64,000 bases of DNA from NCBI GenBank assembly GCA_006384855.1, contig VCJN01001182.1:62001-126000 (forward strand), in the 5' to 3' direction. Within the stretch, counting starts at the first letter, position 1. Each line of letters opens with the position of its first letter. Below are positions 1-10,960 of the stretch, piece by piece. The position numbers and the translations under genes were made by a program. The notes beneath the pieces are model-generated. The model was not told the DNA's origin, did not search any database, and worked only from the letters and a program-made list of their open reading frames with translations. This DNA is from Tetraselmis striata (lineage: Eukaryota; Chlorophyta; Chlorodendrophyceae; Chlorodendrales; Chlorodendraceae).

Positions 1-57
1 TGCTGCAGTCCATCCTCTTGTGGCGGGAGAAACCCGGCTTGTCGCATACTTGTAGCC

Positions 58-550
58 ATGGCTGGAAGCCAAGGCGCCGTCCCGGAGCCGCCGGAATCGT
101 ACCAAGCGGACCCCGGGGCGGCCCCTGCGGATGCGCCTGCGGCGGCCGACAAGGGCAGCGGCTGCACAGAATGCGCCAAGACCAAGTCAAAGCTGTCCTT
201 GGCCAATGCCAAGGCGAGGGACGCGCAGGCGCTGCTGCGGGTGGAGAGACAGAACACGCGGCGCCTGCAGCGTGAGCTCATGGCGATGAGGTCCATGGTG
301 TCTCCCCCCCCGGGCCTCCCGGCACCGCCCCCCCCGCCGCAGCCCGGGCCGACGTGGGCCCAGGCCACCCAGGTCGCTATCATGCGCCTGATGGGCGGCC
401 ATCCTCCTCCTAGCTCCGCTCCTCTGCCGCCCGGGCCTGCCACGCATGCGGCCATGCTTGCCGCCATCCAGCATGCCCTCGCGGGAGCACCAGCACCAGC
501 TCCAGCACCGGGCGCTGCACCCGCCAGTGGAACCAACCTCGCAGAAGCAG
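58..550 (+). CDS. Putative 5' exon: coiled-coil and proline/alanine-rich segment
   Basis: An ATG at 58 opens a frame ending at a good splice donor (GTGAGA at 551). It encodes about 164 residues: a charged, Pro/Ala-rich start, a CxxC motif near residue 40, a helical stretch rich in Leu, Arg and Glu (about residues 45-80) that looks like a short coiled coil, then a Pro-rich and Ala-rich linker. The exon ends in phase 1. That is compatible with acceptors at 1228 or 1306 in the cysteine-repeat gene downstream, so it may be that gene's first exon, giving a protein of about 680 residues. The linkage is inferred from phase only; it could instead be a separate gene. No function is recognised. Confidence 0.4.
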
Positions 551-1239
551 GTGAGAGCAAGCTGTGTCAATATCCCGGAATTGGGCGTGAGCCGAGTCTC
601 GGGCGACTTGGGTCCATTATCTTCAGTTATACTTAATTCAAGCTGTGCGTTGAACCTTTAAACCAGCTGGGTGAGAGTTGCTGACAGCTTACGCTTCCAA
701 CGTATTACACCCCACAAACATGGCTCAGCAAGATACGCAAGTGGGGTGGAGCAGTGCCCTTTAGCCACCTCTAGGCCTGGCAAAATGGCTAGATGGTTTA
801 ACCATACCATATACCATACACCCCACCCCTGACTCAAAAGACCCGCATCTCAGCAACATCTCTGGCTGATGCCATTACTGTTACAAGAACTCGGTCGACG
901 CGTCGACTTTCGCTGGACACAACCAAACTACTGTTGACTCCCTCAGTTGAATCAAGTTACGCCAGTCATGCAGCAGATTCGCTTTATCGTTCAAGCTCGA
1001 TCCAATTCCATTTCTAGTTAGCGCGAGCCGCGTGCCTGAACTGCCTTACACCCGTCCCCTCGTTGCGTGTTGGGACACAGTTGGCGTCCCTTGCAAACGA
1101 TCTCGTAACCATGACAATATCCCAATATTCTTAGAGAGAGAGAGAGAGGGGGGAGAGATATGCATGACAATCAAATGAATTGGCGTGGCTACAGAGCATC
1201 ACCTAGGCCCGAGGGTCCGCCGCTGGAGCCCATTTTCAC

Positions 1240-3282
1240 ATGCTTCCTCCCTGCCATGATGCCCCGCCCCGCACCGGCGCCGCTGATAACGCCTACGGAA
1301 GCGCAGGTGGGGACGCCGGCGAGCCTGATGTTGGGGGCGAAGGGGCCGCCGAGGGAGCCCAAGACGCCGAGGACGAGGGCCCGAGCGGCGCGGCCTCGGG
1401 CGGTACCGCGAAGAGAAGGCATCGGCGCTCGTCGGCGGCAGCGGCGGCTAACCGCACCAGCCGGCAGGCGGGCGAGGAGCAGGAGGCGCAGGGCGGGGAG
1501 GGGGAGGCCCTGGCAGTGTCAGCCTCGTCGGGCGGGAAGCGCAAGCGGGTCAGGGGGCAGTGCGAGTGCGGGGCCGGGATGGCGGTGTTTGGCTTCCGGT
1601 GGAACCTGGCGTCCGAGGCGCGGTGGTGCGAGCGCTGCCCGTCCCGGCCAGCGGAGGCCATTAACCTGCGGACCCCGAGGACGTGCGAGTGCGGGGCCAG
1701 CGCCCGGCCGGCCTTTGGGATGCCCGGGGAGCACCCAAGGGGCGCGCGATGGTGCGACATCTGCCCTACGAAAGCGGTGAAAGCGGTGAGGCTTCGGAAT
1801 TTCCGAGGGGGGCTGCTGGAGCTGCAGCGGCAGATCAACCCCCTGCCGGCCATCCCATCACCGCTGCCACCCCCGGAGGCACCTCCCGCCCCCCGCGACG
1901 GACAGCCGCCGCCGCCGCAGGCCAGCGAGAACCCCGGCGAGGACGGCGTAGACATCGATGATTTGCTTGCGCAGGTCTCGGACGGGCAGACGCCGTCCGA
2001 GGCGCCAGAGAGCGCCCGCCGCGGGGCGCGAGAGCCGCCCTCTGCGGCTGTGCCGCCGCTGAGAATGCACTCCGGGCAGCCCCGTGACAGGAAGTGCCTC
2101 TGCGGCAAGGGGCTGGCGATGTACGGGCCGCGGGGCGGCCTCTTGCGCGACGCCCTGTGGTGCGCGGAGTGCCCGGCGCGGCCGGCCAAGGGCTCCGCGA
2201 AGCTCATCAACACCTTGTGCGAGTGTTCGCGCGCGCAGCCGTCCTTCGGCTTGCAGGTCACGGACGAGGATGGCGGCCGGGTGAAGCCCCGGTGGTGCTC
2301 AAAGTGCCCGACAAAGGTGCGTGCATTTAGGCCAGACAGGGCCTGCTGGCGAATGAGATGGGCTTGAGAACCCGTAGTATTGGGCAGGATATTGCGTATA
2401 CAGGCAGCTATTACAAAGTGAGAAAGAGGGAGAGGGAGGGAGAATGACGTCATCACAGCCACTGCGTGGATTGCTGCAGGTAATAAGTATAAATTATATC
2501 ATTGTTACATATGATGAATACAACCACTCTTGAACAAATCGTTTTCTTCGTCTGCGCACGTTTTCTTCAGCGAGAATGAACGGTTCAGTTCGCTCGCAGG
2601 GCTTTCGTTGACATGTATAGCCATGATCCAACGTCAGATGGCGTTTTCGGGGTGCAGACAAACACCTTTAGTTGATAATTATGCGGAGTTTATATAATGG
2701 CGAGTTGGAAACTTGCCTCGATGGCACTTTGTGGCATTTGAATTCACCACGAGCTGAGCGCGCCATGGGCGTGGGCTTTAGACGCAGCGTACCCTAACCA
2801 ACGGACGTCGCATAGCGGAACTAACGACTTGAGTAAGAGCAATTGAGTGAATTTCATGTTAGCCCAACATTGATTTCCGCCCAGCCTTGTCCTTTGGGGT
2901 CCGTTTCATGGCCTTGTTATGGTTTGAGAGACGCGCCCTGCCGCTGCCTGGTGGTCGCTTGCGCTGCCCCCGCTGCTCTTGGCCCGGTGGCCCTGACGTC
3001 CCTTGCCGCTAAACCCTCGGGACTGCAGCCGCCCGAGGCCTTCAACGTAACCGCCAAGGGGTGCGAGTGCGGGAGGACCAGGGGCCCTTCCTTCGGAATG
3101 CCCGGAGCGCCCAGAAAGTCCGCCAAGTGGTGCGCCAAGTGCCCCAATAAGGTTCGTCGGCAGGGCCCGCACATGATCCCGGCGATGTGAGGCCCTTCTA
3201 GCTAGTCCAGCCCCCCCCCTGGGTCATGAGGCCCTCTCCAGGTTCGCTGACAAGGGCGCGCCGCTGCGTGTTGGCATGGATT

Positions 3283-3313
<31 letters not shown>

Positions 3314-3764
3314 TCCTCTCTTCTCCTGGGCTCTCAAGCCCCCCGAGGCGGTGAACATCACCATGAGGCGCTGCGAGTGCGGCGAGTCCCTAAACCCGTG
3401 CTTCGGGCTTCCCGGCAGCGGGGCCTGGGATGCGCTGTGGTGCTCCAAGTGCCCAGGAAAGCCGTCCTCCGCCGAGGACATCCGCAGCAGGCGGTGCGAG
3501 TGCGGGCAAGCCAGGCCGACCCTGGGCCTCCCGGGCTGGCAGCGGAAGCACGCCAAGTGGTGCAAGTCGTGCCCCGACAAGCCCAAGGAGGCCATCAACG
3601 TCACCAAGAGGCGCTGCGAGTGCCAGGCCAGCTCCTACCCCGTCTTTGGTCTCCCGGGGCAGAGCGCCCGCAACGCCAAGTGGTGCGCAAAGTGCCCAGG
3701 CCGCGACCCGGAGTCCATCAACCTCCGCTACACCCCCATCGGCAAGAACGCGGCAGCGGAATGA
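1240..3764 (+). CDS. Tandem cysteine-repeat protein (EsV-1-7-like, CxC...WCxxCP)
   Basis: Three exons are supported: 1240-2316, 3029-3151 and 3339-3764, all joined in phase 0 with GT-AG introns of 712 and 187 bp; taken from ATG 1240 this gives 541 residues. The protein has at least eight repeats of C-x-C-x(19-23)-C-x2-C with an internal FG-x-PG, an invariant WCxxCP and a linker such as EAINV. Four repeats lie in exon 1 in two pairs separated by a Pro-rich, acidic linker, one in exon 2 and three in exon 3. The two introns fall in the linker between repeats. The four cysteines suggest zinc binding (inference). The layout resembles EsV-1-7 repeats of brown algae and some viruses, but with CxC instead of Cx4C and a final Cys instead of His. 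The true start may lie in the exon at 58-550. No molecular function is known. A TGTAA lies 96 nt after the stop. Confidence 0.75.
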
Positions 3765-3860
3765 ACCTACCGGGTGAGCTGGCATCTATGAAGGGCTCTC
3801 CAGCAGGACCAACGCACTCTGCAGCTCGGCTTCGGCAGTGCAAGCAACACTTCGGCACGT

Positions 3861-3865
3861 TGTAA
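3861..3865 (+). terminator. Poly(A) signal TGTAA of the cysteine-repeat gene
   Basis: TGTAA is the usual polyadenylation signal in green algae. This copy lies 96 nt after the TGA at 3762-3764, at a typical distance, followed by AT-rich sequence. Confidence 0.45.
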
Positions 3866-3949
3866 TTCAATTTCAATGTCAGCTCAACCCAACCTCAACG
3901 CTGCGGTGCCCAGCGTGTTCTTGCCCACAAGAATCGGTTGCCATGGGCA

Positions 3950-5905
3950 TGTTGCCCCAGCCCATAGCGGACCGCCGGGGGTAGTGCTCGACAGCCTCAC
4001 GCGCAGGAGACGCTTGGCGAGAGCATCCGTTGACATCTTAGTTGTCGGCAAGTAGCCAATCTGAATAGTACCCCAGTCGATCCGCTCTTTGACGAAAAGA
4101 TAGCAATTATCAATGTGCAGTAGTCCTATCGCGGACGATAGAGTTATTGTTGCTGAAGTGAATGGTGCTTTGGTTGTCCTGGTGGATGTAGATAGACTCG
4201 GCCGACATGGTGGATGTATCCCGGCCGAACAATTTGCCCACCAGCTGGAGCATGTGAAGTGTCTCCTGCACTGCTAGGCTCAGCGCATAGAACTCAGCTT
4301 CACATGCCGAGATTGCGACAACTGACTGCAATTTAGATTTCCAGCTGAGTGCGCCATGCTCCTCAAGGAAGGATAGGTATCCAGATCGGGAGCGCCTAGC
4401 CAGTGTCCATATCGCCAGCGTGAACATAATCAACGTTGCATGTGAGTCGCAAGATGTCTGGTGAGCCACCCAATGTCAGTCCTGGAGACCGTGACTGTGC
4501 CCTTTAGGTAACGAAGCACCTGCTTCAAAGGCACCGTGTGCATCTGAAAAGGTCGCTTCTGCATTTGCCCAAGGATGCTGATGGCAGCGCTGATGCCGGG
4601 GCCGATGCCACACCCCACATACAAGAGCTTGTCCCTGAGGCTGGCATATTCCTCACGACCTTGCACGCCAAGCAGTGTAGATGGCGGCACATCGCTAGGA
4701 ACGTGGTTGCCATTGCCCACATCCATAGGGAGCCCAGTAGTGTAGCAATCCTCCATCCCGAGCTCATGTAAAATGTACAGAGGCTGATCGATGGTCAAGG
4801 TACTGTTAATATTCGTATTCGGATCGCGAAATATCATACGGGTTACCTTGTCGTCGTGCGAAGCATAGTGATGATGTGAGCGTACCCCACCATCACACCA
4901 CAACATGCTTAACCACCCATATTATTTGGTGCGCGCATCATCTGGAGTCTTGACATATGCAGCGCAGCCAATCACCCTCTCCTTACTGACATCACCCTCA
5001 TGTCTCCTGGTTCCAGTTCACAAGGAATGCCACTACTAGATGGCTTAACTGCTCGAGAGTATGTGCGCTCATGCACCAAGTTGGCGGCAGACATCGCCGA
5101 CGGCCACATGCAGTTCAAGGCGTGCATCATGGTGCTAGCGGCCTCAACCAGTGTTCTGATTAGGCGTTTGCCTTGCCTAGCATGTTGTGCTGATAGCGAG
5201 CAGACCGATATGCGCCAAACCCTAGCTCTGTCGCCATCATGTGCAGGCTGTCGGCCTCAAAGGTTGGGTCATGGTCAACTTTTAACATCGGCGCGAAAGG
5301 CAAGTGCCCCCAATGTCCTTGATGTAGGAACTTGATTTACCTGAGAACGACTTCTAGCTGCTTCCCGATATCCTCTGCGGATCTGCGCTTCATATACCGG
5401 AGCCTTCGGTGGTTGTTATAATGATCGACAACAATCAATGCGTATCGCAGGCCAGACGGCGAGGGGACACTGATGGGCTCCTTCATGTCGATGGCAAACT
5501 GCTAGAATGGGCCATCAGGTTGCTTAGCGGGCTGCTTGTTCTGAGGTGCGGCCGATGCCTTGCTTTGCAGATAGTCATGGCAGAGTTGATGTGTGATATT
5601 GCTGAGAAACTTTGGTATGCCAATGACACCATGCCCATGTTGCATCTGGATACTCCCCATGTGTAGATGTCCCAATCGCTCATGTCACTATGCTGCTTCT
5701 GGATTTGACTCATAAAGCAATCTTACAGGAACAACACCGCTGTCCAAGTCGGCCTCGGCGCCAGTGTCATCATCAATGTCATCAATATCATCTAGATCAA
5801 GGGGGTGGGACGCTAGGGCTGCTGCTGCTTCGCCTGCCTCGCACACGGTGGCATCAGCGGTTGGCGACGCCTCCTCATGGCGCCGCCTGTTGGACTACAT
5901 GTATC
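3950..5905 (-). mobile_element. Ty1/copia retrotransposon fragment (fossil)
   Basis: On the minus strand, translated pieces match in order the pol of Ty1/copia elements: a pre-integrase zinc segment and integrase core (about 5700-5000), the end of the reverse transcriptase with a YLKGT motif (about 4910-4500), and copia-type RNase H (about 4470-4110). The usual order integrase, RT, RNase H is kept, which separates it from Ty3/gypsy. Gag, protease and most of the RT are absent, and no LTR pair is recognised. It is broken in several places and looks old. Its exact ends cannot be placed from one copy. Confidence 0.8.
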
Positions 5906-6985
5906 TAACTGGTAAGATCCTGCAGCCCTGTGGGTATGTGATGCAATGTCTTACTCCACAATCTCCGCCCTCGCGTACTCCTACGATCTCTCCTATGATC
6001 CCAGGGAACTATTCATTGCGATGTATAAACAAGTTGTATTCGCGCTGTGTGGCTGTTAAGGCAATCATGGTAGTCAGCATACAGAAACACACATCTCAGT
6101 GAGAAAAAAACAATGCACATTTGATAGTGCAAAGTACTCCGTCAAATCTATAACGACCCAGCAAACCCGCAGTATTATGGAGAATGAATGCTACGCCGCA
6201 ATGCTGTGAAATGCCCGGGGCGGTGGCTGGGCACGCACTGAGTGGCTAGGTGCGCACGACTCGCCGACTACAGAAGTGTCAAGTCCGCAGCCAAATGGTT
6301 TGCCGATTCGCTCAGCTACGAAAATACGAAAACACACATCACCCACGAATCAAACCTTGACAGCGTACTTTGTGCTGCAATTAGTTTCCTGCCCGCCGCT
6401 GCGATTGCTTGTGATGTGGTTAATGGCGCCCCAGATATGCCATCCAGGTTGGGGCCAGTGAACATGGATTGAATGATGACGTCTATTCCGTATGCTAAAA
6501 TGTGACCCGGGTACTTTAGTTACCATGCTTTCCGTGCAATCGCATCATCGAGGCATGCGCAGGGTCAGTGGAAGTTGGTATTACCAAAAGGGGAAAACTT
6601 GGTGTTGCCACAAGGCATCACTCCCTGGCTATGACAGCGAACGAGGAGACGCGGCTGCTACTAGGGATTCAAGAAGGATGAAACAATAACAAAGCTGCAC
6701 ACTTGGAGGCTGCCGACAGAGCATAGCTCCTGTCTATCCTATCTATCACCGCTTTTCCGGTTGTTTAGGGACGTGTCAGTTCAGAGGTCTGCGGGGTGTC
6801 GGATGTCTAACGAGTTTTCGCTCTCCCGGCCTCAGCTACCTAGTAACCCCATTGCACCTGTTGTTGCATGTAACGGTCACCACGCATCTGGTTATGTCCG
6901 AGTTGCACTCGCAGTAGATGGCAACGGAGTCTTCATTGAGACTGGTGAGAGAGCACGCCCCTCGAGTGCATCCTACTTGGTCGCA
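5906..6985. other. Intergenic, no gene seen
   Basis: About 1.1 kb between the copia fragment and the end of the cysteine/glycine-rich gene. Short open frames exist but have no domain, no compositional sign of coding and no consistent splice sites. Part of it is the 3' flank of the minus-strand gene ending at 6986. Confidence 0.5.
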
Positions 6986-8890
6986 TCAGTAGCCTTCGCC
7001 GTTGGTAGAGCCGCCGCCATGTCCACCGCCGGCGCCACCGCCACCACCATCGCCGGTACCACCGCCAGTGCCGCTGCCACTACCACCGCCGGTGCCGTCG
7101 TCACTGCTACCGCCAGTGCTACCGCTGGTACCTCCGCCAGAACCACCGCCGGTGCCACCGCCACCACCGCCGCCGCTGCCACCGCCTTTCCCACTTCCAG
7201 TGCCACCGCCGGATCCTCCGCCGCCGGTATCACCACCACTACCACTTCCGGTGCCATCGCCACCATCGCCGCCGGTGCCACCGCCATTACCACTGCCAGT
7301 GCCACAGCAAGTGCCACCGCCGTGTTCTCCATCAGTAACTCCGCCACCATCGCCGCCGCTGCCACCGCCTTTCCCACTGCCAGTACCACCGCCGGACCCT
7401 CCGCCGGCGTCACCTCCACCACCGCCGCCGGTACCACCGCCGGTACCTCCACCAGTACCTCTGCCATCGCCACCATCGCCGGCGGTGCCACCGCCACTAC
7501 CACCGTCGGTGCCACAGCAAGTGCCACCACCGGTGCCATCGCCACTACCACCGCCACTGCCACCACCAGGTCCACCACTGGTGCCATCGCCACTACCTCC
7601 GCCGGTACCACCACCAGGTCCACCACCGGTAGCCCCACCATGTCCACCACCGGTGCCATCGCCACTACCTCCGCCGGTGCCCCCTCCATGTCCACCACCG
7701 GTAGCTACACCATGTCCACCACTGGTGCCATCGTCACTACCTCCGCCGGTACCACCACCAGGTCCACCACTGGCGCCACCACCATGTCCACCGCCGGTAT
7801 CACCACCACTGGCACCACCGGTGAGACCGCCGCCCCAGCCCCCGCCAGAACCACCGTCAGTGGGGTCGCAGCGGCCGTTTCGCATTAAGTAGCCCGATTC
7901 GCACTCGCAGTCGATGGCGAAGGAGTCGTAGCACTGCTGGCCGGGCTTTGGACTGGCATGCGATCCCATCCCGCAGGTGTACCGGAACTGGTCGCAGTAG
8001 CCGCCTCCGCCGTGATCACCACCGGGAGGTGGATTATGACCACCACCGGTGGGCTCGCAGCGACCGCCGTTTGCCATGTAATAGCCCGGGTCGCACTTGC
8101 AGTCGATCTCGAAGGAGTCGTAGCACTGCTGGCCGGGCTTGGGGCTGGCGTGCGAGCCCATCCCGCAGGTGTACCGGAACTGGTCGCAGTAGCCGACTCC
8201 GCCACGATCACCACCGGGAGGTGGATTATGACCACCACCGGTGGGCTCGCAGCGACCACCTTTTGCCATGTAATAGCCTGGTTCGCACTTGCAGTCGATC
8301 TCGAAGGAGTCGTAGCACTGCTGGCCGGGCTTGGGGCTGGCGTGCGAGCCCGTCCCGCAGGTGTACCGGAACTGGTCGCAGTAGCCGACTCCGCCGCGAT
8401 CACCACCGGGAGGCGGATAACCACCGCCGGTGGGGTCGCAGCGACCGCCGTTTGCCATGTAATAGCCCGGGTCGCACTGGCAGTCGATCTCGAAGGAGTC
8501 GTAGCACTGCTGGCCGGGCTTGGGGCTGGCGTGCGAGCCCGTCCCGCAGGTGTACCGGAACTGGTCGCAGTAGCCGACTCCGCCGCGATCACCACCGGGA
8601 GGCGGATAACCACCGCCGGTGGGGTCGCAGCGACCGCTGTTTGTCATGTAACAGCCTGGATCGCACTGGCAGTCGATCTCGAAGGAGTCGTAGCACTGCT
8701 GGCTCGGCTTGGGACTGGCATGGGAGCCTGTTCCGCAGGTGTGCCGGAACTGATCGCAGCGTCCTTGCTGCAGCGTCCTTGCAGCGACAACGGCGACATG
8801 ATACCAGCCGTTCCCGAGGATGCTCAACAGCAATGCTGCGAAGAGCAGCAGCCTGGTAGGGCGCGGCTGATGTCTGGCGTCCTTGGCCAT
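6986..8890 (-). CDS. Secreted 6-Cys-repeat protein with glycine-rich tail
   Basis: A single open frame of 634 residues starts at ATG 8890. Residues 13-37 are hydrophobic after a basic start and look like a signal peptide or anchor. Five tandem repeats of 63-64 residues follow (about 43-350), each with C-x6-C-x13-C-x7-C-x-C-x(10-11)-C, joined by Gly/Pro spacers; the first repeat carries an extra Cys. The last 280 or so residues are almost entirely Gly with Thr, Ser, Ala and Asp. At DNA level the repeats are near-identical units of about 190 bp, so the array has expanded or been homogenised recently. A secreted cell-wall or matrix protein is the best guess (inference). The cysteine spacing matches no family I recognise. 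No intron is needed. An inverted, broken relative lies at 10308-10960. Confidence 0.8.
   Translation of the reverse strand: MAKDARHQPRPTRLLLFAALLLSILGNGWYHVAVVAARTLQQGRCDQFRHTCGTGSHASPKPSQQCYDSFEIDCQCDPGCYMTNSGRCDPTGGGYPPPGGDRGGVGYCDQFRYTCGTGSHASPKPGQQCYDSFEIDCQCDPGYYMANGGRCDPTGGGYPPPGGDRGGVGYCDQFRYTCGTGSHASPKPGQQCYDSFEIDCKCEPGYYMAKGGRCEPTGGGHNPPPGGDRGGVGYCDQFRYTCGMGSHASPKPGQQCYDSFEIDCKCDPGYYMANGGRCEPTGGGHNPPPGGDHGGGGYCDQFRYTCGMGSHASPKPGQQCYDSFAIDCECESGYLMRNGRCDPTDGGSGGGWGGGLTGGASGGDTGGGHGGGASGGPGGGTGGGSDDGTSGGHGVATGGGHGGGTGGGSGDGTGGGHGGATGGGPGGGTGGGSGDGTSGGPGGGSGGGSGDGTGGGTCCGTDGGSGGGTAGDGGDGRGTGGGTGGGTGGGGGGDAGGGSGGGTGSGKGGGSGGDGGGVTDGEHGGGTCCGTGSGNGGGTGGDGGDGTGSGSGGDTGGGGSGGGTGSGKGGGSGGGGGGGTGGGSGGGTSGSTGGSSDDGTGGGSGSGTGGGTGDGGGGGAGGGHGGGSTNGEGY
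7890..8765. repeat. Tandem coding repeat, about 190-bp unit, five copies
   Basis: The unit encoding the 6-Cys repeat recurs five times, with only scattered substitutions in the central copies and slightly more change at each end. The conserved core is the stretch encoding the CYDSF and IDC motifs. Confidence 0.85.
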
Positions 8891-10307
8891 ATTCAGGTGG
8901 CACGACGAGGCGGCAGCGAGGTATTTACTGTTTCTATACTAGTCTCGCTTGGAAACTATACTGCTGGGACTACCTGTCAGACCAAGAAGAGAAGAAAGCG
9001 GAATAAGCTCATCAGACTGCTCGATAAAAAAGACTGACGTGAGACGTCAGTCCCTAACTTCAATCAGTTGGTGTATAATCCTTACGAGGAGTTGAATGCC
9101 CGCAATTTCGAGTATACCGGAGCCGCGCGGGGGCGAAGAGTCGTACCGTCGGAGTGGCGTGATGGGATACTCTACTTCCCCGTCGCCGTGCCGACGTTAT
9201 GTACCGATCACACCAATCGTCGCAGCGCCAATGATGGTGGGCCTCTGCTGGTTTGGGTACAATCCAACGGTCATGTGTGGTGTCGTCGAGACCAAACGAA
9301 CATGGTGTTGAGGACTATCCCCATATATATATGCCGGACGATGTGTTATTGCGCAGTGGTGACGGCATGGTGTGCATGGTGCCAGCAGATATTATGTGTC
9401 GAAACCAGGGCATTTCTTCTCGCTACACCCTCGACAGTGGTGCTGAGCACGCAGCATATCGGAATATACGTGTGCGTATGTGCCATATGCTGCGGTAGGC
9501 CGCAGATCATCAGTGATAGTAGCGTTGGAAGCGTCTTCAGTTGGAAGCGGGAAGTATTGAAACCGCGACGGCGAGAATTATTGTAACTCGATATAGTATA
9601 TCAATACAATAATATAGTATATTCCGCACCCTCTCCTGGTGCTGCTTCCACCTCGTAACTGCTGTAGTGGATGTTTTCTATTGCCTATTCGGGTGATTTC
9701 TTGATCGCCTTTTGCAGCTAGCTCATGTAACTATAAATATTAATACAATAATACTTAAGTTATGGCTGCTATTATAATCCCCGTACGAGTATGAAAATGC
9801 AGATGACGTTTGGAAGACACGTTTTCACCAACCAGTGAGCAATCAATAACCCGGCACGTGTTGCATAATGAATTAATGACGACGTTGTCAAGGTCGCCGA
9901 GTGAAACGCGTGGTCGAACACAGTCTACCATAGCCCGCCACTACCGCCGCACGGTATAGGTTTGAGCCCTAGTGGCTGACTTGATCTTTGAAGCCTGGGG
10001 CAGGTCAGCGGTGCACAGCAACTTCCGAGCGTGTTTTTAATCGAAAACGATTCCCTTTATTATACAGCACGTGGACCTGTGCATGTATTCACACCGTTCC
10101 AGTATGAGAGTCTGATCTCCTCGCCCCCGCGCGGCTCCCGATATATATACATGTCATCACGTTGCTGCAACTGTTATTCTCACGACTATACACTGAAATC
10201 CGAGCCGTACACCCATTTCAATGAAATTGCCACTGAGCAACGTCCGCTTGCTTCGAATCTGGCATGCCCCAAAGTGCCGCCTAAAAGTTGTCATCCGCTC
10301 CCTCTTA
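8891..10307. other. Divergent spacer between the 6-Cys gene and its inverted copy
   Basis: This 1.4-kb spacer separates the start codon of the intact minus-strand gene from the equivalent start of the plus-strand copy. Both starts share the context ATATGGCCAAGG, so homology begins only a few bases upstream of ATG. The spacer is AT-richer than the genes. An open frame at 9068-9586 shows no domain and is not called. Promoters for both genes should lie here, but no clear box is seen. Confidence 0.5.
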
Positions 10308-10960
10308 AATATGGCCAAGGACGCCGGGCGCCGACGCGCCCTACCAGGCTGCTGTTGTTCGCAGTGGTGACGAGCATCCTCGGCAGCGGGTATGTCGTTG
10401 TCGCTGCAAGGACGTTGCAGCAAGGAGGCTGCGACCGGTTCCGGGACACCTGCGGGACGGGCTCGCACGCCAGCCCAAAGCCCGGCCAGCAGTGCTACGA
10501 CTCTTTCGAGATCGACTGCCAGTGCCACTCGGGATACCAGATGCGAAACGGTCGCCGCGAGCCCACCGGCGGTAATAGTCGCCCGCCTCCCGGTAGCGGT
10601 CACGGCGGAGGCTATTGCGACCAGTTCCAGCCTATGGGACGGACTCCCGTGCCAGCCCAAAGCCCGGCCAGCAGTGCTACGACTCTTTCGAGATCGACTG
10701 CCAGTGCCACTCGGGATACCAGATGCGAAACGGTCGCTGCGAGCGCACCGGCGGTAATAGTCGCCCGCCTCCCGGTAGCGGTCAGGGCGGAGGCGCTACT
10801 GCGACCAGTTCCGGGACACCTGCAGGACGGACTCCCATGCCAGCCCAAAGCCCGGTCAGCAGTGCTACGACTCCTTTGAGATCGACTGCCGCCAGTGCCA
10901 CTCGGGATACCAGATGCGAAACGGCCGCTGTGAGCCAGTGGTGCGGGCTTTCGCGGGATA
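10308..10960 (+). pseudogene. Inverted, frameshifted copy of the 6-Cys secreted protein
   Basis: The sequence starts with the same ATGGCCAAGGACGCC as the intact gene at 8890 and encodes the same leader and at least three 6-Cys units in plus orientation. Relative to the intact gene one base is missing about 15 bp after the ATG, and the frame changes again at the start of the second unit and in the third, so no single frame covers the copy. The glycine-rich tail is absent. The linker has diverged (SRPPPGSG type) and the repeats read HSGYQM where the intact gene reads DPGYYM, so duplication predates the latest homogenisation of the intact array. It is probably a pseudogene; sequencing error is less likely with several shifts. 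Confidence 0.75.

Noticed and set aside
7002-7892. Plus-strand proline-rich frame of 296 residues
   Set aside because: It is the reverse complement of the glycine-rich tail of the minus-strand gene; trinucleotide repeats open all frames.
7948-9037. Plus-strand frames over the 6-Cys repeats
   Set aside because: They are shadows of the tandem repeat in the opposite strand; cysteine spacing and signal peptide make sense only on minus.
9068-9586. Open frame of 172 residues
   Set aside because: No ATG at its start, no domain, and runs of Cys and Ile typical of noncoding DNA.
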